Source: Prevotella sp. (GTDB taxonomy: Bacteria > Bacteroidota > Bacteroidia > Bacteroidales > Bacteroidaceae). Taken from it: 64,000 bases of DNA. This document shows, in pieces, positions 1 through 9,103 of the stretch. The first letter of the stretch is position 1; each line of letters opens with the position of its first letter. The stretch covers positions 1 through 64,000 of the forward strand of contig JAFZVV010000009.1 in NCBI GenBank assembly GCA_017617615.1, read 5' to 3'. Below the pieces are notes generated by a model. The model had not been told where the DNA came from, searched no databases, and saw only the letters and a program-made list of their open reading frames with translations. A program made the position numbers and the translations under genes.

Positions 1-16
1 TATATGAAGAACGGGC

Positions 17-56
17 GTGCGCCATGGACTATCGTGCCATGGCGCACTACTTTTTT
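17..56 (+). terminator. Intrinsic terminator of an upstream, unseen gene
   Basis: An 11-bp perfect stem (17-27 pairing with 37-47, GTGCGCCATGG/CCATGGCGCAC) is followed by a run of six T at 51-56. It would end a plus-strand gene lying before the window. A second hairpin (83-90 with 102-109) without a T-run follows and may act on the minus strand, downstream of the gene that stops at 150. Confidence 0.7.
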
Positions 57-149
57 ATGTCGGCCACAAGGGTACTAACGTAGCCGACGGGCTCAATGAG
101 TCCGTCGGCACAAGATAATTCTCAATTTTCATTTTTCAATCTTCAATCG

Positions 150-1385
150 TCAATCATAGAACGTGTCGCTTGCCTTGATCAGGTCGTGCTCGTGCTTGCT
201 GAAAGAATTGTCGGTGGGTTTCCACGACGGGTCGGGCATGTACCACCACTGCTGTTCGAAGATCTTGCGCAGCGTGGCATCCTTGAACACATAACCACGG
301 TGGGCATAGGGCAGGTTGCGGCGGATGCGGGCGGTGAAGTCGTGCAACTGCTTCTTCGTTCCCTTGCCGGGATAGTATTGTTCATAATCCTGGCCGCCTG
401 CCAACCATCCCAGGAAGGTGTCGCTACTGTCGTAGAAGAGCGGTTTGGGCTTATTGCCCCAGTCGACGAGATACTCGAGGGTTTCGGCAGAGCCGATGCT
501 CAGGTTGTCGTCGGTGTGGAAGTTGTTGCGATGCCATTCCAGCGTTCCGTTGCGCAGCACCACCTCGGTGACCGTGGAACCGTCGTCGTAGGATGTCTTG
601 AGCACCCGTGTCTTTCCCTTTCCCGTCTTCACCTGGAACGGTGTACCTTCGAAGGGTGAGTTGTCGATGACGAAGTGCTTGGTACAGTTATCGACCTTGA
701 TACGCAGCGTGAAGTCATCAATCTGGTGGTTGGCCCAGCGCATGGCCGGTGTCAGCCAATAGGGTATTTCAAAAGCCTGTCCCACCGAGAACGACATCCG
801 GTAACTGTAGGTATGGCGCACCGTATTCAGTCTGCTGTTGAAATGGGCATCGAAATAATAGGCGTAGGCATAGTCGGCATATTCGTCGGTCTGGGCGTTG
901 TGAAGCCGTTCGCTATTTTCCAGGTCAAGTTGCCAGCGCTTGAAATCAACAGGGATGAACCGCTGTCCCTTGTTCCTCGCCTCCTGGGTCTCCTTGGGCC
1001 ATTCACCGTCGAAGTCCTCGGAAAACACCAGTCCGTTGCGGTAGTTGAGTTTCTTGCCGTTCATCACCACGGAGAAGTCGTTGATATGCGGATGGATGCC
1101 CTTGAGGTTCATGGGCTCGTCGTCGTTGTAGGGTGCCCTGGCCTCGAATCCCATCGTCACGTCCTTGGGCTGTCCGTTGTTCATGAACTCATATTCTACC
1201 TCTACGAAGGCGAAGGGACCATCGGTAATGGTGATAGTGAGCACCTCCTTCTTCACCGAGATATCCGTTTCCTGCAATGGCTCCAAATGACTGCCACTGA
1301 CATAATAGACGCCATCGTTGGCATGAGCAGCGAAGAAACCTGCCCACATGGCCAAGAAGATGGCCAACATTCTGTTTCTCATCAT
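150..1385 (-). CDS. Secreted YARHG domain protein (DUF4424-like)
   Basis: This 411-residue protein starts with a clear signal peptide (residues 1-22, ending HA before NDGVYYVSG). The central part matches the style of the DUF4424 secreted family of Bacteroidota (the segment SHLEPLQETDISVKKE and the later VEVEYEFMNNG). The C-terminal 60 residues carry a YARHG domain (RRNLPYAHRGYVFKD followed by a WWYMPDPSW segment), an extracellular domain of unknown role. No enzymatic motif is visible, so the function is unknown. It is monocistronic, with its own promoter at 1416-1448. Directly after its stop codon lies a run of short ATTGAAA-type repeats like those at 10017-10134. Confidence 0.75.
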   Translation of the reverse strand: MMRNRMLAIFLAMWAGFFAAHANDGVYYVSGSHLEPLQETDISVKKEVLTITITDGPFAFVEVEYEFMNNGQPKDVTMGFEARAPYNDDEPMNLKGIHPHINDFSVVMNGKKLNYRNGLVFSEDFDGEWPKETQEARNKGQRFIPVDFKRWQLDLENSERLHNAQTDEYADYAYAYYFDAHFNSRLNTVRHTYSYRMSFSVGQAFEIPYWLTPAMRWANHQIDDFTLRIKVDNCTKHFVIDNSPFEGTPFQVKTGKGKTRVLKTSYDDGSTVTEVVLRNGTLEWHRNNFHTDDNLSIGSAETLEYLVDWGNKPKPLFYDSSDTFLGWLAGGQDYEQYYPGKGTKKQLHDFTARIRRNLPYAHRGYVFKDATLRKIFEQQWWYMPDPSWKPTDNSFSKHEHDLIKASDTFYD

Positions 1386-1415
1386 GTTTTTATAGGGTTA
1401 TGGTTATAGTTTCGG

Positions 1416-1449
1416 GCAAAAATAGATATTATTCTTCATATCTGCAAGG
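1416..1449 (-). promoter_or_regulatory. Bacteroidota-type promoter for the YARHG gene
   Basis: On the minus strand TATTTTTGC (1416-1424) matches the -7 box TAnnTTTG, and TTG lies 20 bp upstream at 1445-1447, matching the -33 box. The predicted transcript starts about 20-25 nt before the ATG at 1385. Confidence 0.65.
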
Positions 1450-1564
1450 AAAAAACGGCTTTTCCATGGAAAAAAGACAGCTATAGCCCATTTGTGTAAG
1501 CCTGAATATTGTAATTTTTACACTTTTTATAATACAAAGTATCCATTTATATAGAAAAAAGTCG

Positions 1565-1573
1565 TAATTTTGC
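1565..1573 (+). promoter_or_regulatory. -7 box in front of the GH51 gene
   Basis: TAATTTTGC matches the Bacteroidota -7 consensus; no convincing -33 box is seen at the right distance. It lies 56 bp before the chosen ATG at 1629, and makes the upstream GTG at 1596 a poorer start. Confidence 0.5.
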
Positions 1574-1628
1574 CCCACCCTATTATAACTAAGGTGTGTA
1601 TCTTTACCAAGCAACTACTTCGACAATC

Positions 1629-4187
1629 ATGAGAACAAGCATAAGAACTATCATGGCCTTCATGACCCTTGCACTATGGTTCACCCCCTGCGAGGTGTTG
1701 GCCCAAGAAGAAGAAGGCGACAATATCTCACGCGAGATATTCATCTACTCCCCTAACGAACGTGCCGGCCTGCACGCCGCCTATCTCGACATCGAACAGC
1801 GATGGGTGGAGATAGGACAACTCTGTGCCTCAGACTACGGTCAGTGGGGCGCGGAGAAACGGATGTATTCACCCTGCGTGCTCCGTGCCTCCGACGGCAC
1901 CTGGCGCGCCATCTGGCAAGTGAACGACTACTCACCCTGTTTCGCCGCCACCTACAGCACCGACCTCATCGTGTGGCGCCCCCAGGACTATCCCCGCCTG
2001 ACGACCAAGAACTGTCTGAAGCCCATCATGTTTGAGGGCGATGACGAGACCTTCGACATTTTCTATATCTCGGGCGACGCAAAATACTACCTGCAAGGCT
2101 CAAAAGACTTCCGTCATTTCTCAGAACCCCAGGAGAGCAGCATCAGCGACGTGGCGTGGGGTGGCGACACCGCCACCGTGGGCGGACGTCTCTACGAAGG
2201 CAAGATTTTCGACATCACCCAGGGCGAACTCATACAGCTGCTCACCCACCACGAGGTGATGCGCCTCGACGGCGAGATGAGTGCCGAGCGGATGACCGAC
2301 GATGCCACCCGCCTGAAAGACCTGCAGCCCGCCAGTGCCACGCTCACCGTGAACACCGGCAACCGCAAGCGCATCAGCGACAAACTCATCGGCGTGTTCT
2401 TTGAAGACATCAGCTATGCCGCCGACGGCGGTCTCTATGCCGAACTGGTGCAGAACCGCGACTTCGAATACTCCCAGCGCGACCGCAAGGAATGGAGTGC
2501 CACTACCGCCTGGCACTCCTCTCGCCCGATACAGATAGAGACCTCGAACCCATTGAGCGCCAACAACCCCCACTATGCCGTGATGGAGACCGACACCCTC
2601 GTCAACGAAGGATGGGACGGCATTGCCGACCGTGAGATCGGCTGCAGCTACGATTTCTCGTTCTGGGTGCGCCACATCGACTGCAAGAAAAAACAATGGC
2701 GCGTGCAACTCGTTACCAACAACGGTGAGGTGGTAGCCGAACAAAAAATCGTGACAAAGGGTGAGGGATGGAATCAATACGAGGCCATGCTCTGCACCGA
2801 TGACGGGAAATTCCATGCAAATCCCGCCAACCGCGACCTCATGCTGCGCATCGTGGCGCTGAAGAAAGGCAAGGCTGCCATCGACATGGTGAGTCTCTTC
2901 CCCCAAATCACCTTCAAGAACCGAAAGAACGGCTTGCGCGAAGACCTTGCCCAGGTCATCGCCGACCTGAAACCGAAGTTCGTGCGGTTCCCCGGCGGGT
3001 GCATGAGCCACGGCCAAGGACTCGACAACATCTACCACTGGCACCACACCGTGGGTCCGCTGCAGGACCGAAAGCCCGACTTCAACATCTGGGGTTACCA
3101 CCAGACCCGCGGTCTGGGATTCCATGAGTTCTTCCAGTTCTGCGAGGACATCGGTGCCGAGCCACTGCCCGTGCTTGCCGCCGGCGTGCCCTGCCAGAAC
3201 TCCGCCGCCGATGCCTCCGGCTATGGCGGTCAGCAAGGCGGCATCCCCATGGAAGACATGCCCGCCTACATCGAGGAAATCCTTCACATGATAGAATGGG
3301 CCAACGGCGACCCTGCCACCAGTCCATGGGCAAAGATACGTGCCGAGGCCGGTCATCCCGCCCCCTTCAACCTGAAATATATCGGTATCGGCAATGAAGA
3401 CATCATCTCGACCGTGTTCGAAGAACGCTACGAGATGATTTGCAAGGCCATCAAGGAAAAATACCCCCAGATTACCGTCTGCGGCACCGTGGGACCCTTC
3501 CACACCCCCTCTGCCGACTACCTTGAGGGCTGGGACTTCGCGAAGAAGCACCACGACATCATCGACATGGTAGACGAGCACTACTACGAGAGCACCGGGT
3601 GGTTCATCAACCACCAAGACTACTACGACGGCTACGACCGCAAAGCACCAAAGGTTTACCTCGGTGAATGGGCCGCCAGCACCCCCGCCAAACGTCCCAA
3701 CGTAGAGACAGCCCTTGCCGAGGCCATCCACCTGTGCAACGTGGAGCGCAACGCCGACGTGGTGGAGATGACCTCGTATGCCCCGCTGCTCGCCAAGGAC
3801 GGCCATCACAACTGGGACCCCGACATGATATACTTCACCAACAACACCGTGCGCACCACCCCAGCCTATGAGACCCAGCGCCTCTTCTCCGTGCATAGCG
3901 GCGACCACTACATCGCCTCGCACGTGAGCGCCGACGGCAGCATCAGTCGACGCATCGCCGCCAGCGTGGTGGAAGACAGCCGCACTGGCCGCCACTACCT
4001 GCGCCTGGTGAACGCCCTCCCCGTGAGCCTCACGCTCACCGTCACGGGCCTCGACCTGCCCTCCACCCTCCATTACGAGGGATTTGACGGTCAGCCCGAG
4101 GACCAGGACGTGACCTGCCAGGAAGGCAGTCTCGCAAAAGACCAAATCGTGATGCCCCCCTATTCGTTCCGCGTGTTCGAATGGTAA
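1629..4187 (+). CDS. GH51-type alpha-L-arabinofuranosidase, secreted, with extra N-terminal domain
   Basis: Residues 225 onward read as a GH51 alpha-L-arabinofuranosidase (family role: removal of terminal arabinofuranose from arabinan and arabinoxylan): the sandwich start LIGVFFEDISYAADGGLYAE, the FVRFPGGC strand, the acid/base Glu590 in GIGNED and the nucleophile Glu650 in VDEHYY. The C-terminal 150 residues form the usual GH51 beta-domain. The first 200 residues after the signal peptide (MRTSIRTIMAFMTLALWFT...) are additional and look like part of a GH43-type beta-propeller (MYSPCVLRASDGTWRAIWQ, FAATYSTDLIVWRPQ). The ATG at 1629 was preferred to the GTG at 1596 because it begins the signal peptide. 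The next gene starts 10 bp downstream, so both are probably co-transcribed. Confidence 0.88.
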   Translation: MRTSIRTIMAFMTLALWFTPCEVLAQEEEGDNISREIFIYSPNERAGLHAAYLDIEQRWVEIGQLCASDYGQWGAEKRMYSPCVLRASDGTWRAIWQVNDYSPCFAATYSTDLIVWRPQDYPRLTTKNCLKPIMFEGDDETFDIFYISGDAKYYLQGSKDFRHFSEPQESSISDVAWGGDTATVGGRLYEGKIFDITQGELIQLLTHHEVMRLDGEMSAERMTDDATRLKDLQPASATLTVNTGNRKRISDKLIGVFFEDISYAADGGLYAELVQNRDFEYSQRDRKEWSATTAWHSSRPIQIETSNPLSANNPHYAVMETDTLVNEGWDGIADREIGCSYDFSFWVRHIDCKKKQWRVQLVTNNGEVVAEQKIVTKGEGWNQYEAMLCTDDGKFHANPANRDLMLRIVALKKGKAAIDMVSLFPQITFKNRKNGLREDLAQVIADLKPKFVRFPGGCMSHGQGLDNIYHWHHTVGPLQDRKPDFNIWGYHQTRGLGFHEFFQFCEDIGAEPLPVLAAGVPCQNSAADASGYGGQQGGIPMEDMPAYIEEILHMIEWANGDPATSPWAKIRAEAGHPAPFNLKYIGIGNEDIISTVFEERYEMICKAIKEKYPQITVCGTVGPFHTPSADYLEGWDFAKKHHDIIDMVDEHYYESTGWFINHQDYYDGYDRKAPKVYLGEWAASTPAKRPNVETALAEAIHLCNVERNADVVEMTSYAPLLAKDGHHNWDPDMIYFTNNTVRTTPAYETQRLFSVHSGDHYIASHVSADGSISRRIAASVVEDSRTGRHYLRLVNALPVSLTLTVTGLDLPSTLHYEGFDGQPEDQDVTCQEGSLAKDQIVMPPYSFRVFEW

Positions 4188-4197
4188 ACCAACAAAT

Positions 4198-7100
4198 ATG
4201 ACAACTATCAGCATAACAGCAAAAATGAAATTCAAAGCCCTTCTCACCGCCCTTGCCATGAGCAGCCTGTCGGCAACGGCTGCGGTACCCCCCACTTCGG
4301 AATCACTCATCATCAATGAAATCATGTCGGCCAATGTCGACCAATTCTTCAGTCCCACCGTCAACTTCGACGGATGGGTGGAACTCTACAACCCCAGCGG
4401 CACCGAAGTGAACCTGGCAGGTTGCTTCTTCAGTGACGACCCCGCCGACCTGACCAAATGGAAGGCACCGGCAAACATGGGCACCATCCCCGCCAAGGGC
4501 TTCAAGGTGGTGTGGTTCGACAACAACCTCCTGAAGAACACCAACGTGCCGTTCAAACTCGACACCGACGGTGGCACCCTTTACATCAGTGCCCAAGACG
4601 GCACCCTCGTGGCCAGCGAGGAATATCCCGAGGCCATCGACCGCACCTCGTATGCCCGCATCACCGACGGCGGCAGTGAGTGGTCGTTCACCGCAAGTCC
4701 TACCCTCGGCACGAGCAATGCCAGCACCACCTATTCCTCCCAACAAGTAGACATGCCCGTGGTGTCGCTCCCCGACCAACTCTTCACCGGCACGCTGAAC
4801 ATCGAGGTGAGCATCCCTGCCGGATGCACGCTGCGCTATACCATCAACGGTACGCTGCCCACCCTCACCAACGGCTACACCAGCATGGACGGGCATTTCA
4901 CCGTCTACAACACCACCTGCTACCGTTTCAGGCTCTTTGCCGACAACCAGTTGCCCAGCCGTCCCGTCACCCGTTCCTATATCCGTCGCGACAAGAACTA
5001 CACCGGTCATGTGGTGTCGGTGGTTGCCGACCCCGACTTCCTCTACGGCAACGAGCACGGCGTGATGGTGAGGGGCACCAACGGCAAGCCCGGCAACGGC
5101 CAAAGCAGCAAATGCAACTGGAACATGGACTGGGAGCGCCCCGTGAACTTCGCCTTCATCCTGCCCGGAGGCGACAGCACCGTGCTCAACCAAGACGTGA
5201 ACCTGGAGATGTGCGGTGGCTGGAGCCGTGCCTGGGAACCCCATTCGTTCAAACTGAAAGGCAACAAGGAACTGAGTGGCGACAAGAACCTGAAATACCC
5301 GTTCTTCGCCGAGAAGCCCTACCTGCGCAACCGCACGGTGCAGATACGCAACGGCGGCAACGACAACTGGAACCGCTTCAAGGACCCCGCCATCGAGAGC
5401 ATCATCATCACCTCGGGCATCGACATCGACGCCCAGTCGTACCTGCCCGTGCATGAGTTCATCAACGGCAAATACATCGGTATGCTCAACATGCGCGAGC
5501 CCAACAACAAGCACTACGTCTATGCCAACTTCGGATGGAACGACGAGGAGATAGACCAGTTCGAAATCAATCCCGACTCCCTCTATCTCCAGAACTGCGG
5601 CACCGAAGATGCCTTCCTCGAACTCTACGAACTGACCAAGACGGCTTCCAACAACGACACCTACGAGGAAATCAAGCAGCGTCTCGACATCGACGAGTAT
5701 ATCAACTACATGGCGATGGAACTCTATCTCGGCAGCAACGACTGGCCACACAACAACGTGAAGGGCTATGCGCTGCGCGACGGTGGGAAGTTCCGCTTCG
5801 TGTCGTTCGACCTCGACTTCGCCTTCAACCTCACCAATACCTTCACCACCTTCGCCAACGAGCGCTACTACACCTCGAACTGGCTCTATGACAAGGAGAC
5901 CACGGTGAGGGAAGAACTGAAGTTCGTGAGCATCTTCCTCAACCTGCTCAACAATGCCAACTTCCGCCGCCAGTTCATCGACACCTTCTGCGTGATGGGT
6001 GGCAGCGTGTTCGAGCCCTCCCGGTGCACCGAAGTCATCGACTCGCTCGCCAACCGTGCCTACCCCCTGCAGACCATCGAAGGCGGCACCCCCTGGAACA
6101 TGGCCAACGAACTGAAAGACAATTTCAAGAACCGCATGACGACGATGACCAATACCCTGCGCAACTACTCGCCGATGAAAATCAGTAACGTCACGCCGCA
6201 GCGCGCCTATATCAGCAGCAGCACCCCGGGAGCACGCCTCTTCATCAACGACACCCCCATCCCCACGGGTTCGTTCGACGGCAATGTCTTCGCCCCGGTG
6301 ACACTGAAAGCCGAGGCACCCGCCGGCACCACCTTCCTCGGATGGGCCAATGCCGCTTCCATGCGTGAGACCCTCTTCGACAACGGGTCATCGTGGAGTT
6401 ACTACGACAGCGGTTCGCTCAACAACGCCAACTGGAAATCGCTCGACTACAACGACGCGTCGTGGAAGACCGGCAACGCCCCGCTGGGCTATGGCAAGGA
6501 CGGTCTGGGCACGACCATCAGCTATGGTCCGAACTCCAACAACAAATACCCCACCTATTACTTCCGCAAGAAGATACTGCTCGACAAAACCCCTGATTCC
6601 AGTACCAAGTTCGTCCTCGAATTCACCGTCGACGACGGTTTCGTGGTGTATGTGAACGGCAAGGAGGCCGGCCGCTACAACATGCCCAGCGGCAACGTGA
6701 ACTACAACACCTGGGCGACCACCTACGCCCCCAACAACCCCGACAGCGGTGAGATGACCTTCAATGCCAGCCTCTTCAAGACCGGTGAGAACGTCATCGC
6801 CGTGGAGGTGCACAACAACAGCGCCACGTCGACCGACATCTACTGGGACGCCAAACTCTCGTACACCTCGCCCAATGCCGTGACCGAATTCTACTCCAGC
6901 GATGCCGAAATCAGCATCCCCCAAGGCGCTTTCAGCCTCGTGGCCTGCTTTGAGCCGCTGAGCGATGCCGACCGTCTGTCGCAGGGCATTACCCCCGTGA
7001 GGGTGAACGAGGTGAGCGCCGACAACAGCGTGTATGTGAACGACCTGTTCAAGAAAGCCGACTGGGTGGAGCTCTACAACACCACCGATGCTGCTATCGA

Positions 7101-7725
7101 CGTGGAGGGGATGTACCTGAGCGACAACGAGGACAAGCCCCAGAAATACCGCATCAGCAAGGATAACGGCACCGCCAGCACCATCATCCCCGCCCATGGC
7201 TATCTCTTGGTGTGGTGTGACAAGCAGGATACGGGAAGTGAACTGCATGCCAACTTCAAACTCGCCAAGGAAGGCGGAACGGTGACGCTGAGCGCCGCCG
7301 ACATGAGTTGGACCGACCGCCTGCCCTATCCCGCGCACGACGGCAACTCCACCGTGGGCCGTTATCCCGACGGCACCGGCAACATCTACCTGATGACCCT
7401 GCCCACCATCAGGAAGGCCAACTACATGAACACCTACGCCACCCTCTTCATGGATGAAACCCAGGGCATCGGCACGCCGGTGATGGACATCCACGGTGCG
7501 CTTACCCTCCGCTTCGGTGCCAACAAACTGATGGTAAGGGGTGAGGGCAACGGCGAGATGGGCATCGACATCTACACCCTCTCCGGCCAACTCGTGCAGC
7601 ATCTCACCACGACGATGCGGGATGGCTATGGCGAGGTGGCCGTGAGGCCGATGGCAGGTGGCTGCTATGTGGCCCGTGCCACCGGGAAAGACGGCAAGAC
7701 CGCCTCGTGCAAGTTCGTTTTCTGA
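4198..7725 (+). CDS. CotH/lamin-tail multidomain surface protein with T9SS-type C-terminus
   Basis: This 1,175-residue secreted protein has, in order: a signal peptide; a lamin-tail domain (about 35-140, LIINEIMSANVDQF...GWVELYNP); a chitobiase-type Fn3-associated domain (about 185-265, RYTINGTLPT); a CotH kinase-like domain (about 280-660, with NGKYIGMLNMREPN and the acidic FVSFDLDFAFN); a lectin-like sandwich (about 725-895, YVNGKEAGRYN); a second lamin-tail domain (about 935-1050); and a C-terminal sorting domain (about 1100-1175, IDIYTLSGQLVQ...GGCYVARA). CotH of spores is a protein kinase; activity here is not proven. A signal peptide could also begin at Met10 (4225, MKFKALLTALA). It sits 10 bp after GH51, suggesting a joint surface role. 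Confidence 0.82.
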   Translation: MTTISITAKMKFKALLTALAMSSLSATAAVPPTSESLIINEIMSANVDQFFSPTVNFDGWVELYNPSGTEVNLAGCFFSDDPADLTKWKAPANMGTIPAKGFKVVWFDNNLLKNTNVPFKLDTDGGTLYISAQDGTLVASEEYPEAIDRTSYARITDGGSEWSFTASPTLGTSNASTTYSSQQVDMPVVSLPDQLFTGTLNIEVSIPAGCTLRYTINGTLPTLTNGYTSMDGHFTVYNTTCYRFRLFADNQLPSRPVTRSYIRRDKNYTGHVVSVVADPDFLYGNEHGVMVRGTNGKPGNGQSSKCNWNMDWERPVNFAFILPGGDSTVLNQDVNLEMCGGWSRAWEPHSFKLKGNKELSGDKNLKYPFFAEKPYLRNRTVQIRNGGNDNWNRFKDPAIESIIITSGIDIDAQSYLPVHEFINGKYIGMLNMREPNNKHYVYANFGWNDEEIDQFEINPDSLYLQNCGTEDAFLELYELTKTASNNDTYEEIKQRLDIDEYINYMAMELYLGSNDWPHNNVKGYALRDGGKFRFVSFDLDFAFNLTNTFTTFANERYYTSNWLYDKETTVREELKFVSIFLNLLNNANFRRQFIDTFCVMGGSVFEPSRCTEVIDSLANRAYPLQTIEGGTPWNMANELKDNFKNRMTTMTNTLRNYSPMKISNVTPQRAYISSSTPGARLFINDTPIPTGSFDGNVFAPVTLKAEAPAGTTFLGWANAASMRETLFDNGSSWSYYDSGSLNNANWKSLDYNDASWKTGNAPLGYGKDGLGTTISYGPNSNNKYPTYYFRKKILLDKTPDSSTKFVLEFTVDDGFVVYVNGKEAGRYNMPSGNVNYNTWATTYAPNNPDSGEMTFNASLFKTGENVIAVEVHNNSATSTDIYWDAKLSYTSPNAVTEFYSSDAEISIPQGAFSLVACFEPLSDADRLSQGITPVRVNEVSADNSVYVNDLFKKADWVELYNTTDAAIDVEGMYLSDNEDKPQKYRISKDNGTASTIIPAHGYLLVWCDKQDTGSELHANFKLAKEGGTVTLSAADMSWTDRLPYPAHDGNSTVGRYPDGTGNIYLMTLPTIRKANYMNTYATLFMDETQGIGTPVMDIHGALTLRFGANKLMVRGEGNGEMGIDIYTLSGQLVQHLTTTMRDGYGEVAVRPMAGGCYVARATGKDGKTASCKFVF

Positions 7726-7787
7726 CAGAAACGCCCCTTTTAGGGAAAAATAACCTCTCTTTTCGGGCGTAAATGACAGGAAATGCG

Positions 7788-7796
7788 TATTTTTGC
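7788..7796 (+). promoter_or_regulatory. -7 box for the Sel1-repeat gene
   Basis: TATTTTTGC matches the -7 consensus. It lies downstream of a possible ATG at 7773, which rules that start out and supports 7854 or 7878. Confidence 0.55.
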
Positions 7797-7877
7797 AGAC
7801 GACACCCCACTGGTCGCCCACCGATGTGCGCTGACCTGGGGGAAGAACCAAATATGTTTAAGAAAAACCTGATAGAC

Positions 7878-8999
7878 ATGAAAATAAGACAACTGACCTG
7901 CGCAGTGCTTTGTCTGGTGGCATCATTGGCCACGGCACAGACCGCCGCCGACATCGCCAGCATGCGCAAGGATGCCGAAGCCGGCAACGTCAAGGCACAA
8001 GTGAAGTTGGGCACCTGTCTGCTCAGTGGCAAGGGTGTGAGCGCCAACCATGCCGAGGCCACGAAATGGTTTGCCCGGGCAGCCGAGAAAGGTGACATGG
8101 AGGCCCAGTTCAACCTCGCCTTCTGCCATGAGAACGGCTATGGCGTGAACAAGGACCTCAACGAGGCGGTGAAATGGTATACCAAAGCCGCCGAGAAAGG
8201 CAGCGTGTCGGCGATGAACAGCCTGGGTCATCTCTATGATACCGGTGGCCAGAACTTCGACAAGAACTACCGCAAGGCAGTGGAATGGTATCGCAAGGCA
8301 GCCGATAAGGGCTATGCCCCTGCCCAGTTCAACCTCGGCTCGTGCTATTACCTGATGAAAGGTGTAGACCAAGACTATGCCGAGGCCAGGAAATGGTGGG
8401 AGAAGGCTGCCGCACAAGGCAACAATGCCGCTATCTACAACCTGGGCTACTGCTACCTGAAAGGCGAAGGCGTGGACAGGAACCCCGGCCTCGCCTTCGG
8501 TTACTTCAACCGCCTGGCCGAAGTGGGTGATGCCCGTGGTCTCTATGAGGTAGCCCGCATGTACTCTACCGGCGAGGGCGTAACGCAAGACAACCTCATG
8601 GCCATGGACTATTTCACCAAGTCGGCAGAGAAAGGTTTCGGTCCGGCGCAGTTGGCCCTGGGCCGTTATTACGACAACGGCGTGTTTGTGGACCGTGATT
8701 TCGAGCAAGCTGCGAAATGGTATCTGAAAGCCGCAGAGCAAGGCATTGCCGAGGCGCAGTACAACATCGGGCACATGTACTACAATGGCATGGGCGTGAC
8801 CAAGGACGTGGGAGAGGCCGCCAAATGGATGGAGCGTGCCGCCCAGCAGGGCAACGTGTCGGGCATGACAGGTTTGGGCATCTGCTACTACTACGGCCAC
8901 GGCGTGAAGCGCGACAAGAACAAAGGGCGCGAATGGATAAACAAGGCCGCCATCCTCGGTGACGATTATGCCAAGGAGGTGCAGAAGAGCCTGCGATGA
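7878..8999 (+). CDS. Secreted Sel1-like repeat protein
   Basis: A signal peptide (MKIRQLTCAVLCLVASLATA) is followed by about nine Sel1-like repeats of roughly 36 residues, each with the A.x.LG..Y..G.GV..D...A..W..KAA..G pattern (for example AQYNIGHMYYNGMGVTKD). Such alpha-solenoids usually bind proteins or peptides; the partner is unknown. Two in-frame ATGs are possible (7854 and 7878); 7878 gives the cleaner signal peptide. The gene stands alone between a promoter at 7788 and a strong terminator at 9034. Confidence 0.85.
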   Translation: MKIRQLTCAVLCLVASLATAQTAADIASMRKDAEAGNVKAQVKLGTCLLSGKGVSANHAEATKWFARAAEKGDMEAQFNLAFCHENGYGVNKDLNEAVKWYTKAAEKGSVSAMNSLGHLYDTGGQNFDKNYRKAVEWYRKAADKGYAPAQFNLGSCYYLMKGVDQDYAEARKWWEKAAAQGNNAAIYNLGYCYLKGEGVDRNPGLAFGYFNRLAEVGDARGLYEVARMYSTGEGVTQDNLMAMDYFTKSAEKGFGPAQLALGRYYDNGVFVDRDFEQAAKWYLKAAEQGIAEAQYNIGHMYYNGMGVTKDVGEAAKWMERAAQQGNVSGMTGLGICYYYGHGVKRDKNKGREWINKAAILGDDYAKEVQKSLR

Positions 9000-9033
9000 A
9001 AATGAGTAAGTAATTGAGCAAAATCAGATAAAA

Positions 9034-9065
9034 GGGGATGAGCAGACGTGGCTCATCCCCTTTTT
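9034..9065 (+). terminator. Terminator after the Sel1-repeat gene (possibly bidirectional)
   Basis: GGGGATGAGC (9034-9043) pairs with GCTCATCCCC (9051-9060) and is followed by TTTTT. AAAA before the stem gives a T-run on the other strand too, so it could also end the minus-strand gene that stops at 9104. Confidence 0.85.
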
Positions 9066-9103
9066 ATGTCTTTCGAGTCTGTAAGGATGTCGTTAAAGAC
9101 GAT

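Noticed and set aside
2121..4364. Long open frame on the minus strand opposite the GH51 gene
   Set aside because: It is a by-product of GC-rich codon use; the plus strand has a signal peptide, domain motifs and catalytic residues, while the minus frame has no recognisable motif. The same holds for 16830-19181, opposite the TonB receptor.
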